The notes: generated by a model not told the origin, from the sequence alone. Shown: positions 16,666-27,386, numbered from the stretch's first letter. The stretch is DNA of 64,000 nt from Anaplasma ovis str. Haibei (GCF_002214625.1 NZ_CP015994.1:1150675-1214674); one strand, 5' to 3'. A program made the numbers and translations.

Positions 16666-19218
16666 ATGGCAAGCTTTGTAGTTGTAGACGCGTATGGGTT
16701 TCTCTTCCGTGCGTATTATGCCCTCCCGCAGTTGCACACCTCTCAGGGTGCGCCAATAGGCGGTGTGTACGGATTTATCAATATTCTCTTGAAACATCTG
16801 CTAGCGCACGATGCAGACTATATAGCGGTTGTTTTTGATACGGGATCAAAAAACTTTCGCCACACCCTGTACCCACAATACAAAATGAACCGCCCAAGAT
16901 TGCCTGAGGATCTGCTCAGACAATTCTCCCCACTGCGCGAAGCAGTGGGTGCACTGGGTATTGCAAGTGAGGAGGTGCAAAATTTTGAGGCGGATGATGT
17001 CATAGCCACGCTAAGCACGAAATATGCGTCTCAAGATGTTCAGGTGCGCGTTATCACCGCGGACAAGGATTTACTGCAGCTCATGGGAGAACACGTGCAG
17101 ATTTTTGATCCAATTAAGAATAGATACCTGACTGATGAATACGTCGTTAACAAATTTGGTGTGACTCCTGACAAGTTATTGGACGTGCTTGCTCTGACTG
17201 GGGATGCTTCCGATAACGTTCCAGGCGTGCCAAGCATTGGTGTGAAAACCGCTGCTAAGCTTATCAACCAATTTGGATCCTTAGATAACGTTTTGAGCTG
17301 CGCTGAGAAAGTTGAGCAGAGAAAATGTCGAGAAATGCTCATACAGCACGCAGATCAGGCATTACTCTCGCGAGATTTAGTGTCCTTACAACGAGCAGTC
17401 GAGTTCGATGGAGACTTGAATAAGTACGCCAAAAAACACCCCGACTTGGAGCGGCTGCTCGCTTTCTTAGAGAAATATGAGCTAAACTCTCTTCGAGGAA
17501 AAATCGAGCAGTGTTACCAGATCTCTCTTGCGTCTCCTGATGGGCAGGAAGCGAGTGGAACGCCGGAATATACCACCGAAGACCTAGTGGCATTTTTGAG
17601 CAAGTGTGAAAATGTTGGGTTGCTGGCCTTCCATGCAAAAATTGCAGGCGGAACCATTAACGAGTTGTCGGTTGCCTATGATAGGGAACATGCGCTCACT
17701 GTATGCGGGGAAGAAGTGCAGAATCTTATTGATGCAGCCCAGCAAATTTTGGCCTCAGATTCTGTGCTTAAAATTGTGCATGATGCAAAACTAATTATGC
17801 GGCATTTTCCGGATTTAGGGGCATTCGATGATGTTATGTTGATGTCTTATAGTCTGAATGCCGGAAGCCATGACCACAGTTTGGCGGGTATGGCCTATCG
17901 TTACTTACACCAGAAATTTCCAGCCAAGATGGCGTGCACCCTTGTGCAGTTGCATGATGTAATGAGAAAAAAACTGCTTGCAGATAGGCTATTCACTGTT
18001 TACTACCAACTTGAAAGACCCCTTGTGCGTGTTCTTTATGAGATGCAAGAAGTTGGCGTTGAGGTTGATACAGAAATCTTGAAGCAGCTCTCGCGCGATT
18101 TTCATCGTTCCATATGCTCGCTGGAAAGGGAAATATATAGCCTTGCCGGATGCAAGTTCAACGTTGCATCTGCCAGGCAGCTGGGGAAGCTTTTGTTTGA
18201 GCGTATGGGGCTCAGCAGCAGTAGCGCAAAGAAAATGCCATCTGGGTCTTATTCCACAAATGCTGAAGTGCTTACGGAACTTGCTGCAGAAGGGGTAGAG
18301 ATTGCAGACAAAGTGCTCAAGTGGCGGCATTTTTTCAGGCTCAAAAATACGTATGTTGACGCTTTGCTAAGGCAGGTTGAGACAGGGACCAAGCGGGTGC
18401 ACACCAACTATTCTATGATTTCTACTGCAACTGGTAGAATAAGCTCGAGTAACCCGAATTTGCAGAATATACCCATCAGAAGCAAAGAAGGCACCGAGAT
18501 AAGAAAAGCATTTGTGGCGCGTGAGGGCCACAAGCTAGTGTCGGCGGATTATTCTCAAATGGAGCTGAAAATTATGGCTCACATCGCCGGGGTGCGGGCC
18601 TTCAGGGATGCTTTTTCCGAGGGAAAAGATATCCACCTGGTGACGGCGCAGCAAATTTTTGGTGATGGAGTAACAGATCCGGAACTCAGGAGAAGAGCAA
18701 AATCTATAAATTTTGGAATCATATACGGTATGAGTCCGTTTGGGTTGGCAAAGAACGTCGGCATTACCAGGCAGGAAGCTAGCCAGTATGTGGAACAGTA
18801 TTTTCGCTCTTATCCCGAGATCAAAAACTATATGGAGGCGATCAAAGCCTATGCAAGGAAGTATGGATATACTAGAACAGCCTTTGGTAGGAAGTGTTAC
18901 ATTTCCGGTATAAACAGTGCACAACACGCAGTCAGAGGTTTTGCAGAGCGTGCTGCAATTAATGCTCCAATACAAGGTACCGCTGCAGATGTTGTTAAAA
19001 GAGCGATGATAAATTTGCGGAATAAACTCGAGGTTGGCGCAATAATCCTGCAAGTACACGATGAGCTCCTGGTTGAGGTACCCGAAAGCCATGTGGATAG
19101 GGTTGCAAAGTTGATGAAAGAAGTGATGGAGGGTGTCGCAAGTTTTTCCGTGCCACTCAGGGTTGATATCGGGGTTGGTAGCAGTTGGGGTAGCATGGAA
19201 AAATTGGAGTCAGTATAG
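16666..19218 (+). CDS. polA: DNA polymerase I
   Basis: Fills gaps and removes Okazaki primers. The 850-residue protein has three regions. The N-terminal 5' nuclease (to about 290) has VDAYGFLFRAYYA, ADDVIATL and TADKDLLQL, and the helix-hairpin-helix GDASDNVPGVPSIGVKTA. The middle 3'-5' exonuclease-like domain (about 300-470) lacks the usual D-x-E at its start, with LLAFHAKIAGG in that place, so proofreading is probably lost. The polymerase domain has motif A SADYSQMELK, motif B RRRAKSINFGIIYG and motif C QVHDELLVE. ATG at 16666 follows TTTTGAGGTG. Length is slightly shorter than the E. coli enzyme (928). Confidence 0.95.
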   Translation: MASFVVVDAYGFLFRAYYALPQLHTSQGAPIGGVYGFINILLKHLLAHDADYIAVVFDTGSKNFRHTLYPQYKMNRPRLPEDLLRQFSPLREAVGALGIASEEVQNFEADDVIATLSTKYASQDVQVRVITADKDLLQLMGEHVQIFDPIKNRYLTDEYVVNKFGVTPDKLLDVLALTGDASDNVPGVPSIGVKTAAKLINQFGSLDNVLSCAEKVEQRKCREMLIQHADQALLSRDLVSLQRAVEFDGDLNKYAKKHPDLERLLAFLEKYELNSLRGKIEQCYQISLASPDGQEASGTPEYTTEDLVAFLSKCENVGLLAFHAKIAGGTINELSVAYDREHALTVCGEEVQNLIDAAQQILASDSVLKIVHDAKLIMRHFPDLGAFDDVMLMSYSLNAGSHDHSLAGMAYRYLHQKFPAKMACTLVQLHDVMRKKLLADRLFTVYYQLERPLVRVLYEMQEVGVEVDTEILKQLSRDFHRSICSLEREIYSLAGCKFNVASARQLGKLLFERMGLSSSSAKKMPSGSYSTNAEVLTELAAEGVEIADKVLKWRHFFRLKNTYVDALLRQVETGTKRVHTNYSMISTATGRISSSNPNLQNIPIRSKEGTEIRKAFVAREGHKLVSADYSQMELKIMAHIAGVRAFRDAFSEGKDIHLVTAQQIFGDGVTDPELRRRAKSINFGIIYGMSPFGLAKNVGITRQEASQYVEQYFRSYPEIKNYMEAIKAYARKYGYTRTAFGRKCYISGINSAQHAVRGFAERAAINAPIQGTAADVVKRAMINLRNKLEVGAIILQVHDELLVEVPESHVDRVAKLMKEVMEGVASFSVPLRVDIGVGSSWGSMEKLESV

Positions 19219-19435
19219 AAGCGGCGCCCTGTCGACATCTGCTCAGGTTATGGGATGGTGTTAATTGTTAGCCGAACTGCGCAACTAGTTCTGTGTGATA
19301 GGGTTACATCTTGAAAGACAGGATCTAAAAGCTATAATGCGCGAGAGCCGTATTTGTTGGTTTGTTGTCTTGTTGGCTAAGAAAGAGGATTTTTTAAAGG
19401 CTCCTGACAATGGTGGGCCCAAAGCCACTAAGGGC

Positions 19436-20080
19436 GTGGTTGTTTCCGCTTCTATGCTATCTGCAGATTTTGCAAACCTGAGCGCGTCAGTTGGTGCAGT
19501 AGAGGCTGCCGGGGCTGACTGGCTGCATGTTGACGTCATGGATGGGTGCTTTGTGCCCAGCATAACGGTGGGTCCCGTGGTTATTGCTGGCATTAAAAAG
19601 TGTACCCGCTTGGTGTTGGATGTGCACTTAATGGTTAAGGCCCCAGCCTCTCACTTACGGAGCGTAATAGATGCTGGAGCTGATATCATTACTGTGCATG
19701 CGGAGTCAGACGTGCATCTTTACAGGTTTGTGAGAGAGGTAAAATCCCACGGGAAAAAAGTTGGGGTTTCTCTGGTACCTAAAACTCACCATAGCGCACT
19801 GGAATATGTAATACATGAACTGGATCTTGTGCTTGTGATGTCTGTAGATCCGGGGTTTGGGGGCCAAGAATTTCTTACATCACAGCTGCGCAAGATAGAA
19901 AAAATCCGCACAATGGTGGAAAAGTACTCCTTGCAAACCAAAATATCGGTGGATGGGGGCGTCACCACGGAAAATGTCGGATCTATTGTTAATGCGGGTG
20001 CTGATGTAGTAGTGGTTGGCACATCACTTTTTAAATCTGCTAACATGTGTAAAGTGGTGCAGACCTTGAAGTCATTTTAG
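19436..20080 (+). CDS. rpe: Ribulose-phosphate 3-epimerase
   Basis: Interconverts ribulose 5-phosphate and xylulose 5-phosphate in the non-oxidative pentose phosphate pathway. TIM-barrel landmarks are SASMLSADFANL, WLHVDVMDGCFVP, DVHLMVKAP, VMSVDPGFGGQEF and ISVDGGVTTEN. Family homology begins at the GTG at 19436 (AAGG upstream), giving 214 residues, the normal length. The frame is open back to 19295 with an ATG at 19337, and that longer form cannot be excluded. It precedes mlaE by 11 bases, so rpe-mlaE-mlaF may be one transcript. Confidence 0.92.
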   Translation: MVVSASMLSADFANLSASVGAVEAAGADWLHVDVMDGCFVPSITVGPVVIAGIKKCTRLVLDVHLMVKAPASHLRSVIDAGADIITVHAESDVHLYRFVREVKSHGKKVGVSLVPKTHHSALEYVIHELDLVLVMSVDPGFGGQEFLTSQLRKIEKIRTMVEKYSLQTKISVDGGVTTENVGSIVNAGADVVVVGTSLFKSANMCKVVQTLKSF

Positions 20081-20091
20081 AAGATTGTGAG

Positions 20092-20877
20092 GTGGGGTTG
20101 AACGCTGTTGCGACAATTTTCGCTGCTGTTGGCAGGTATTTTATAGGGTTAGTTGTGCCAGTGGGCAGGATGTCAATTTTCTGTGTGAAGTCCGTGGCAC
20201 TTGGCATCCTTCCCCCTTATTACTTCCTGATAACAGCAAGGCAGTTTTTTGAGATGTGGTTCTTTTCTCTTCCCATTGTTGGGATGACCGCGCTGTTTAC
20301 TGGGGGCGCACTGGTGTTGCAAGATACTCTAGTGGGGGGCGGTAAAGTCGCAGCGCACTTCATGGCTGGTATAGTAACTGTTGCTATAGTGCGGGAACTC
20401 GGTCCGGTTTTGATAGGACTGATCGTTGCAGGAAGAGTCGGTGCCGCGGTTGCTGCAGAAATAGGAACGATGCGAATTACAGAACAGATTGATGCTCTAG
20501 ACACTCTTGAGGCTAATCCCTTCCAGTATCTGGTGGCGCCCCGGGTTATTGCCCTCATGATTGCGATGCCTGTGCTTATCATATACACAGATTTTTTGGG
20601 TATATTTGGTGGGTATGCTGTTGGTACGTTGGGGTTGGGTTATGATCCAAATGAGTATATAGGGGGTGTAGCTGAGTTCTTGCGCCTCAAGGATGTGACC
20701 GAAGGTTTGGTCAAGGCAGTGTCTTTTGGGTTTGTAGTTTCAATGGTGGGGTGCTATAGCGGGTACTATTGCAGCGGGGGAGCAAGAGGAGTTGGCGCTG
20801 CAACTACCAACACAGTTGTTGCATCCTCCATGCTCATTGTACTACTTAACTATGTGATTACGGTTTTTTACGCGTAG
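20092..20877 (+). CDS. mlaE: ABC transporter permease, MlaE family
   Basis: Inner-membrane permease of an Mla-type phospholipid transporter that maintains outer membrane lipid asymmetry. The 261-residue protein starts with GTG at 20092 and has five to six membrane segments. Family signatures are TGGALVLQ, IVRELGPVLIGLIVAGRVGAA, AAEIGTMRITEQIDAL and the C-terminal GARGVGAATTNTVV. The ATPase gene follows after four bases. The MCE-domain substrate-binding partner is not in this window. Confidence 0.93.
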   Translation: MGLNAVATIFAAVGRYFIGLVVPVGRMSIFCVKSVALGILPPYYFLITARQFFEMWFFSLPIVGMTALFTGGALVLQDTLVGGGKVAAHFMAGIVTVAIVRELGPVLIGLIVAGRVGAAVAAEIGTMRITEQIDALDTLEANPFQYLVAPRVIALMIAMPVLIIYTDFLGIFGGYAVGTLGLGYDPNEYIGGVAEFLRLKDVTEGLVKAVSFGFVVSMVGCYSGYYCSGGARGVGAATTNTVVASSMLIVLLNYVITVFYA

Positions 20878-20881
20878 CGCC

Positions 20882-21601
20882 ATGTATGCTGTATCCATAT
20901 CTGATTTGCACATGACCTTCCGCGATAAAAAGGTGCTCCAAGGTGTCAACCTAGACATCCCGTGGGGGGAATCCCTGGTAATTTTGGGGGAGTCTGGTAG
21001 CGGAAAGTCGGTGCTGACCAAAATAGTGCTGGGGCTCATCACACCGACTTCCGGTAGTGTGACAATAGACGGAGTGGATGTGTCGCATCATCAGCAGAAC
21101 ACGAAGAAGTTTAGCGTCCTATTCCAAAATTGTGCATTGTTTGATAGCCTTACTGTATGGGAAAATGTAGTTTTTAATTTTCGTAGAAGGTTGGGGATTA
21201 GTACAAGCCAAGCCAAAGAGCTGGCACAGTGTGGGCTGGAAATGGTAGGTTTGGACTCTAGCGTCATGGATGTCTATCCTGTGGCACTTTCTGGGGGGAT
21301 GAAAAAGAGGGTTGCGCTCGCTCGTGCGATAATCGGTAGGCCAAAGATCCTAATTTTAGACGAACCGACTTCTGGGCTTGACCCTATAATGTCTGATGTG
21401 GTGAGTGATATCATCGTGCAGTGCCACGCAGAGCTCAAGCTTACTGTCATCACGATAACGCACGATATTGATAGCGCCCTCAGGATAGCGGATAAGATTG
21501 CGGTACTAAAAGACGGCAAGATTATTGCATGCGAGGGGGTGAATGACATAAAAAACAGCACGGACCCATACGTAGTGAAATTCATGCGGCTTGCCTACTG
21601 A
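20882..21601 (+). CDS. mlaF: ABC transporter ATP-binding protein, MlaF family
   Basis: ATPase partner of the MlaE permease. Walker A GESGSGKSVL, Q-loop VLFQNCALFDSLTVWENV, signature LSGGMKKRVALARA, Walker B ILILDEPTSGLDP and H-loop TITHDI are all present in 239 residues. The Q-loop wording FDSLTVWENV is typical of the Mla branch. It lies four bases after mlaE. Confidence 0.94.
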   Translation: MYAVSISDLHMTFRDKKVLQGVNLDIPWGESLVILGESGSGKSVLTKIVLGLITPTSGSVTIDGVDVSHHQQNTKKFSVLFQNCALFDSLTVWENVVFNFRRRLGISTSQAKELAQCGLEMVGLDSSVMDVYPVALSGGMKKRVALARAIIGRPKILILDEPTSGLDPIMSDVVSDIIVQCHAELKLTVITITHDIDSALRIADKIAVLKDGKIIACEGVNDIKNSTDPYVVKFMRLAY

Positions 21602-21697
21602 TGGTACACATGCCTTTGTGTGGGTTATAGGGGTTTTCGTGCGCTCTAGGAATATTTCATTGGTGAGCAGGACGTCCGGCGTAGTATACTCCTGCCC

Positions 21698-23827
21698 GTG
21701 CCCCGTGTGTTAGCACATTGGGTGACTGTTAGCACAATTGTGAGCCCTTTAATGTTGAACGCTGAAGACCTAGGCTGGCATGCGCACGCTTTTGCATATA
21801 CATTGGCAGACATGTCTGTGGAGGAGATATTATCGCGCAATGGTAGCGACAGCCCGCTTGCCATACTGATGGATGCCATGCTGCCCAGCCCGCAGGAAAA
21901 TGGGACGTTGAGCAACTTGTGGGAAATGTTCCGCTCAGCAATAACTGGTGGTCGATATGGAGCGTCAAGGCCAGATAGTGCTGCTGGTCCCATCGGTGCA
22001 CGGGCATGCCGACCAACGCGGAATTTACCTTCAAGAAGTGTATCTGCTGGTGCTGATGATCTGGTATCGAGGAGAGATCGTCGCATTCCTGCAATTATTG
22101 AATGCGTTGGAATAATGGCAGACAAAATAGAGCAAGCGCGCTTGGCATCTATGCAAAGGGGAAGAGTGACGCATGCAGTGTTTGTTAGTAGTGTCGAGCG
22201 ATTTTTGCAACAGGAACACATATGTGTATGCAGGCGCGGTGATGGCTCTACGGAGGTTCATAGAAGTTTCACTTACATGTTGTGTCTGCAATACCTAATG
22301 CCAGGTAATGCGGAAGACAGGCAGAATCTCATGTTCGAACTTGTAAAGAAGTTTTTGATAGGATTCTCAAGATATGCGCTGGACGCCCGCGGTGCGCGGG
22401 CAATTCACTACGCCTTGTCTTTGTGTGGCGGCAAGTACGAAGGAGAGTTTATGGCGCAGATCGTACGCCCATTGGTTGCACGGGAAGCCAGGCGCTTCCG
22501 CACGGAGCATACAAGTGGCTCTTTTTTCGAGGCACTAAAGGACCAAGAAGGCAATGGTCCACTACTTTATGCGCTGAGCTCAGTATACTGTTCCGAAAGT
22601 GCGGTAAGATACGCACTCCTATACCTTGATCGCATCAGTACATCGAGAGACCCTGCTTTTCTGCAGGAGTTTCTTACTGGGATACCCTACTATGCGCTTT
22701 TTCACTCTCTGAGTGAGGATTGCGAGAGATCCAAACTCGCGTTTATGCAGTCAAACGCAGAGCTAAGAAATAGCCTTGGCTGGTTACAAGGCAATGTTGG
22801 TTCCCGCGACATAGACCTACATGAGGTGGCCAGAATTATACGGAGCCGCGTGGAAAATGCGGATGGCATTGCTGAAAGGGCGAGAACTTTCAACACAAGA
22901 TTTTGCAATACATTTTACATGTTGTGTGCTCAGGATGCCAGAATCCGCTGTAACAACGCGCTGTCAAGGCACGAGGAATTTGCGCCAATTAAGGAGTTTT
23001 TTGTCTACTGCAGGCAGAGGCTAAATCGCATACGTACTGAGTCAGATATGGAATCTTGCCTCTTGGATGACGTAATACGCGGCCATCTGAGCGACCTTTT
23101 TAGCTTTCGTGAGAACGAACGCAACCGCATTGGTGCGAGAGCGGTGGCTAGTGAATTAGTGGAATACGTTCTTAGTGATAATGCTTATGTGAGGCGAGTT
23201 AGTATATGTGCAGACTACACGCGAAGGCTGCTCCGCACCGACGAAGCGGGAAATGATGCTAACGAGTGGGCATACGATACATACACCATGGTAGTGAACA
23301 GTTTTTTTGCTATGGTGTGTTCAATGTGCAAGCTATCGTCAAGATTTTTCCTTGAGCACACAGAAGTATGTAGCGGTTTTTTGGAGGCGAAACACATATA
23401 TGCTCGTGAGCACAGAATATTCAGAGCATTCTGCTACTTTTTCCCCAGTGTGGGAAGCGTAATATTGATATGCGTGCTTCCGGTGATTGCCTGCAGCAGC
23501 AAGGCCCCACTACATGCCAAGATGTGGCAGATGTTTGGTGTTGTGTGGGCCGCAGTCTTGATATGCGCGGCCTTATGTACTTACTGTGCACTGGAAAAGG
23601 CGGAGATTGAGCGCAGGATGCTGGAACTTGAGCGCAGCTCTGCGAACTATATACTTAGCATGATACAATGCGGGGAGAATGCGCTCAGAAATGCTCCAAG
23701 TGTGCAGGCAGCGCCAGCTGCTACTGGCGGGCCTTTGCATGCTGCTGAGTGCACACCTTCTGGGGAGAAAATTACCAGCGTTGAAGCCGTAACACGTGAT
23801 GTGCGGCGCGGGTGGTCTGTGGTCTGA
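21698..23827 (+). CDS. Hypothetical large membrane-anchored protein
   Basis: Unrecognised; up to 709 residues from a GTG at 21698, or 691 from the ATG at 21752 (MLNAEDLGWHAH), which may be the true start. Most of the protein is soluble-looking, mainly helical, rich in charged residues and with many cysteines. Two membrane helices lie near the C-terminus: FCYFFPSVGSVILICVLPVI and FGVVWAAVLICAALCTYCAL. A charged helix (EKAEIERRMLELERSSANY) and a tail of about 50 residues follow. The topology suggests a large N-terminal domain and the tail on the same side of the membrane. It follows mlaF by about 95 bases. The intact long frame argues for a real gene. Confidence 0.75.
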   Translation: MPRVLAHWVTVSTIVSPLMLNAEDLGWHAHAFAYTLADMSVEEILSRNGSDSPLAILMDAMLPSPQENGTLSNLWEMFRSAITGGRYGASRPDSAAGPIGARACRPTRNLPSRSVSAGADDLVSRRDRRIPAIIECVGIMADKIEQARLASMQRGRVTHAVFVSSVERFLQQEHICVCRRGDGSTEVHRSFTYMLCLQYLMPGNAEDRQNLMFELVKKFLIGFSRYALDARGARAIHYALSLCGGKYEGEFMAQIVRPLVAREARRFRTEHTSGSFFEALKDQEGNGPLLYALSSVYCSESAVRYALLYLDRISTSRDPAFLQEFLTGIPYYALFHSLSEDCERSKLAFMQSNAELRNSLGWLQGNVGSRDIDLHEVARIIRSRVENADGIAERARTFNTRFCNTFYMLCAQDARIRCNNALSRHEEFAPIKEFFVYCRQRLNRIRTESDMESCLLDDVIRGHLSDLFSFRENERNRIGARAVASELVEYVLSDNAYVRRVSICADYTRRLLRTDEAGNDANEWAYDTYTMVVNSFFAMVCSMCKLSSRFFLEHTEVCSGFLEAKHIYAREHRIFRAFCYFFPSVGSVILICVLPVIACSSKAPLHAKMWQMFGVVWAAVLICAALCTYCALEKAEIERRMLELERSSANYILSMIQCGENALRNAPSVQAAPAATGGPLHAAECTPSGEKITSVEAVTRDVRRGWSVV

Positions 23828-23881
23828 TGCATGGTTGCATGGGCTACTGCTGCTCAGCGCTTTCAGGTACAGACCTTCCCG

Positions 23882-24865
23882 CTAAAATCGCCTTTGCAGC
23901 GCACTATGCAGTAGCGCGCTAAGCTTGGATTTACATTGTGAATCGGGAAATGGCTCCAAAAATTTATGAGATGCATCTACATATTCCGTGGCAAATTTTG
24001 CCGCTTTCTGTACGATGTTTAGAGATGTGATGTAAGAATGCGCAGCCTCAATATCTGGAGGCCTGCCAGCTAGGGCGCCCCTTAATATCTCTTTCCCGGT
24101 GGAATCCGCCTCCTCGTACGCCATGATAAGTGGCAGGGTAACCTGGCCGTTGCTAAGATCCTGACTGTGCGCCTTCCCCCACTGCTCGTGCTGTGCCGTG
24201 TAATCGAGCAAGTCGTCCACTATCTGAAACGTTATACCGAAATTATGCCCAAAATTCCTCAACGCTTCCCGCTTGTCATGTGGGCTTGCAGACAAAACGC
24301 CAGCAGATTCGCAGGTTGCGGAGAACAAAGCGGCAGTTTTTGCAGATATTATTTCTAGGTATTTCTCACGCGTGATATCCAAATTTTTGCTATACACCAT
24401 TTGTTGTATCTCCCCAGTAACTATTGTGCGAGATGCTCCGGAGAGCACGGTGAGAAGCTCAAAATCACCACATGATACTATCCACTGAAAAGCAGCGGCC
24501 AATAGGAAATCTCCCACCAAAATGCTGGCCTTGTTCCCCCACAGGCTGTTTGATGTTTTTACACCCCGACGTAGTTCACTTTGGTCTACAACATCGTCAT
24601 GCAATAAGGTCGCACTGTGTATAAATTCTATTGCGGCTGCGATGCGGATTCTACGCTCATCTTCTAGTGCCAGCATCTTACATACAGCAAGCAGTAAAAT
24701 TGGCCTTATGCGCTTGCCCCCAGAAAGCATAAGATGGCCGACTATGTCGGCGATGTATGAGATATCGCTATTGCTTGTGTCTACTATGAGCTGCTCCATT
24801 GCTTCTAGGTCTTCTGACACCAGGCTTCTAAGGTCAACCAACGCCCTGTTAAACGCATCTGACAT
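23882..24865 (-). CDS. ispB: Polyprenyl (octaprenyl-type) diphosphate synthase
   Basis: Trans-isoprenyl diphosphate synthase making the side chain of ubiquinone. The first Asp-rich motif is LLHDDVVDQSELRRG and the second IVDDLLDYTAQ; GGKRIRPILLLA is also present. The 327-residue length is normal. Product chain length cannot be read here. It is the last gene of the glnA-mraY-ispB minus-strand set, nine bases after mraY. In reduced genomes a single trans-synthase may also serve other needs. Confidence 0.92.
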   Translation of the reverse strand: MSDAFNRALVDLRSLVSEDLEAMEQLIVDTSNSDISYIADIVGHLMLSGGKRIRPILLLAVCKMLALEDERRIRIAAAIEFIHSATLLHDDVVDQSELRRGVKTSNSLWGNKASILVGDFLLAAAFQWIVSCGDFELLTVLSGASRTIVTGEIQQMVYSKNLDITREKYLEIISAKTAALFSATCESAGVLSASPHDKREALRNFGHNFGITFQIVDDLLDYTAQHEQWGKAHSQDLSNGQVTLPLIMAYEEADSTGKEILRGALAGRPPDIEAAHSYITSLNIVQKAAKFATEYVDASHKFLEPFPDSQCKSKLSALLHSALQRRF

Positions 24866-24874
24866 ACTTTCCCG

Positions 24875-25903
24875 CTAACGATAAATGTAAATAATTACTG
24901 CAAGGGATACTACAAATGAGACCATAGCAATAACCCACGCTCTAGTCACTATAGTAGCCTCTTTCATGCCCGCCTTTTCGAAGTGATGATGTATAGGCGC
25001 CACTAGAAAAATTTTGCGCCCCTTTGTAAGCTTACAGTAAGCTACTTGTGCCATGCTGGAAAGCGCTTCTGCGACAAATATAGAACCCGAAATTGCGTAG
25101 ATTAGTTCACACTTTAGCATTACACTCATCAGTCCTAGCGATGCTCCAATAGACAGACTACCCAGGTCTCCCATAAATATCTTAGCTGGATGTGCGTTGA
25201 ACCATAAAAAGCTTAGTGCACTTCCTGCAAGCGCAGAACAAAATATCGGTATATTCGCACTAGCCGTGTCTACGGCCTCTGTGCCAAGTTGTAGCGATAA
25301 GTGGCCTATGATTCCCAGAATTGCTGCGGAAACAATAATCGGCAGGGTTGCAAGCCCGTCGAGCCCGTCTGTTAGGTTTACGGAATTTGATGACCCAACC
25401 ACAACGATGTATGCAAAGGGCATATACGCCCATCCCAGATCTATCAACCCCTTGGAGAATATGTGTGTGCTAGTAAAGTTATCGGAAACATGCGAGAGAA
25501 AGATCAACGCTGCAGATGTTATCAGTAATTGAGCAAATAACTTTGCTCCCAGGCTAATACCTTTCGGGTTCTGTCGGGTAAATTTCAAATAGTCATCCAC
25601 TCCTCCAAGTATCGCAAAAGAAACCAAGGTTGCCAGTATAACCCATATGTCCCGATTGTGTAGATCACCGAATATCGCCGTGGATAGTATGCATGGCAGG
25701 AGCACTATGCTGCCGCCCATGGACGGCACACCTCTTTTCTGGGCAACGTGCGCTACGGGAAGGCAGCCGCGGATCGGATGCCTTCCCTTTTGAATATTTC
25801 TCAGTGCAGCCATGATGTGGGGCGCTATCGTAAACCCCAAAACCGTTGACAGAAAGAAACTGCAAAAATAGGGTTGGACGGTTCCTACTGGTACACTGAG
25901 CAC
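24875..25903 (-). CDS. mraY: Phospho-N-acetylmuramoyl-pentapeptide-transferase
   Basis: Makes lipid I by joining UDP-MurNAc-pentapeptide to undecaprenyl phosphate at the inner membrane. The 342-residue polytopic protein has the family motifs [46 protein letters not shown] and the cytosolic loop [15 protein letters not shown]. It sits between glnA (11 bases) and ispB (nine bases). Its retention, with murJ and mrdA, points to a remnant peptidoglycan pathway. Confidence 0.95.
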   Translation of the reverse strand: MLSVPVGTVQPYFCSFFLSTVLGFTIAPHIMAALRNIQKGRHPIRGCLPVAHVAQKRGVPSMGGSIVLLPCILSTAIFGDLHNRDIWVILATLVSFAILGGVDDYLKFTRQNPKGISLGAKLFAQLLITSAALIFLSHVSDNFTSTHIFSKGLIDLGWAYMPFAYIVVVGSSNSVNLTDGLDGLATLPIIVSAAILGIIGHLSLQLGTEAVDTASANIPIFCSALAGSALSFLWFNAHPAKIFMGDLGSLSIGASLGLMSVMLKCELIYAISGSIFVAEALSSMAQVAYCKLTKGRKIFLVAPIHHHFEKAGMKEATIVTRAWVIAMVSFVVSLAVIIYIYR

Positions 25904-25914
25904 AACCTCACTTC

Positions 25915-27327
25915 CTATAGGCTGTAGTAGTTACTGAACTCTACTGGATGTGGATATGATTGTAAACTGTCGATCTCCAATTTCTTGAGTTGGATGTAGG
26001 ACTCTATCTGTTCATTAGTGAAGACATCGCCCTGCAGTAGGAAATCCCGGTCTCCATCTAAAGATTCCACTGCCTCTTCCAAGGAAACGGGTACCGGCAG
26101 GAAATCGCGTGTCTCTGACTTGTCCATACTGTACAAGCATCTATTGCCAACTTCCTGAGGATGAATTCTGTTCTTAATACCATCCAACCCCGCCATTAAC
26201 TGCGCTGCAAAACACAGATATGGGTTCGCGAGAGGATCTGGAAACCTCGCTTCTATCCTAGCAGCTGCAGGACTACCTTTAGGTGTACATGGTATACGGA
26301 TAGCCGCGGACCTATTTTCGTGGGAATATACGAGCCATGTAGGAGCCTCGAACCCTGGCAACAACCGCTTGTAGCTGTTGGTTGATGGATTTGCAAATGC
26401 GCTTAGCGCCCTACCATGCTTTATTATACCGCCTATGTAGTGCAAACACAACTCAGACAGCCCCGAGTCACCGCCGGAGAATATGTTGTGCCCACCCTTC
26501 CACAGGGATTGGTGACAGTGCATACCATTACCATTATCTCCATGCACGGGCTTCGGCATAAAGGTTACGCTCTTTCCATAAGAATGTGCCACGTTTCGGA
26601 GCACGTACTTACACTTTTGCACGTTGTCTGCGCTTGTAACCAGCTCAGCGTATTTGAACCCAATTTCACACTGTGATGCCGCAACTTCGTGGTAGTGAAG
26701 CAACGGCGTCACCCCGACTTCAGACAACATGACGAGCATTTCTGAACGCATATCTTGCAGGGAATCAACGGGCGCCAGCCTCAGGTATCCATCTTTTGCT
26801 TGTATACGGTACCCGCGGTCTGAGGGGCACAGCTCCCTATTAAATCCTCCACCTTCCCCACAAACCAACTCAAAATGCGTGTTGTACGGATCTGTACTAA
26901 AGCGTACGCGCTCGAACACAAAAAACTCCAGCTCGGGACCAAAGAAACACTTGTCCGCGATTTTAGATGAGAGCATATACTCGTGTGCTTTACGTGCAGT
27001 GTAGCGCGGATCAAGCGCATAGCAGCGGTGTCCATGCGGGTCTACAACGTCACAAATTACCGCCAAAGACGGCTGTGGGGCAAATGGCTCAACAAACGCG
27101 GTGCTCACATCTGGAACCAACAACATATCGGACTCCCCTATAGGCCTCCATCCATGAATAGAAGAACCATCAAACGCGATTCCGTAGGAAAAAGACTCAG
27201 GGTCTAGGGAGGCGACACTGTATGTTATATGGTGCCACCTTCCGAGAAGGTCAGTAAACCTCCAGTCTACAAATTTGATCGAATGTTTTACCGCATAATC
27301 CATTAAATCTTCTGCACTTGCAAACAC
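25915..27327 (-). CDS. glnA: Glutamine synthetase, type I
   Basis: ATP-dependent amidation of glutamate, giving glutamine for purine (see guaA) and other synthesis. The 470 residues carry [19 protein letters not shown], the glutamate/ammonia-site region [19 protein letters not shown], and [12 protein letters not shown]. The region of the adenylylation tyrosine reads CLYSMDKSE (E. coli NLYDLPPEE), so the tyrosine is kept. It starts with GTG at 27325-27327 with GGAG seven bases upstream. An 18-base T-run (minus strand) lies about 60 bases before the start. Confidence 0.95.
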   Translation of the reverse strand: MFASAEDLMDYAVKHSIKFVDWRFTDLLGRWHHITYSVASLDPESFSYGIAFDGSSIHGWRPIGESDMLLVPDVSTAFVEPFAPQPSLAVICDVVDPHGHRCYALDPRYTARKAHEYMLSSKIADKCFFGPELEFFVFERVRFSTDPYNTHFELVCGEGGGFNRELCPSDRGYRIQAKDGYLRLAPVDSLQDMRSEMLVMLSEVGVTPLLHYHEVAASQCEIGFKYAELVTSADNVQKCKYVLRNVAHSYGKSVTFMPKPVHGDNGNGMHCHQSLWKGGHNIFSGGDSGLSELCLHYIGGIIKHGRALSAFANPSTNSYKRLLPGFEAPTWLVYSHENRSAAIRIPCTPKGSPAAARIEARFPDPLANPYLCFAAQLMAGLDGIKNRIHPQEVGNRCLYSMDKSETRDFLPVPVSLEEAVESLDGDRDFLLQGDVFTNEQIESYIQLKKLEIDSLQSYPHPVEFSNYYSL

Positions 27328-27386
27328 AACACCACTCCTTAATGCATTGAGAAAGACTAATTTGTAGCATCACTTGTTGCTGGCGC

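Noticed and set aside
18535..19092. 185-codon minus-strand frame
   Set aside because: Lies antisense to the conserved polymerase domain of polA.
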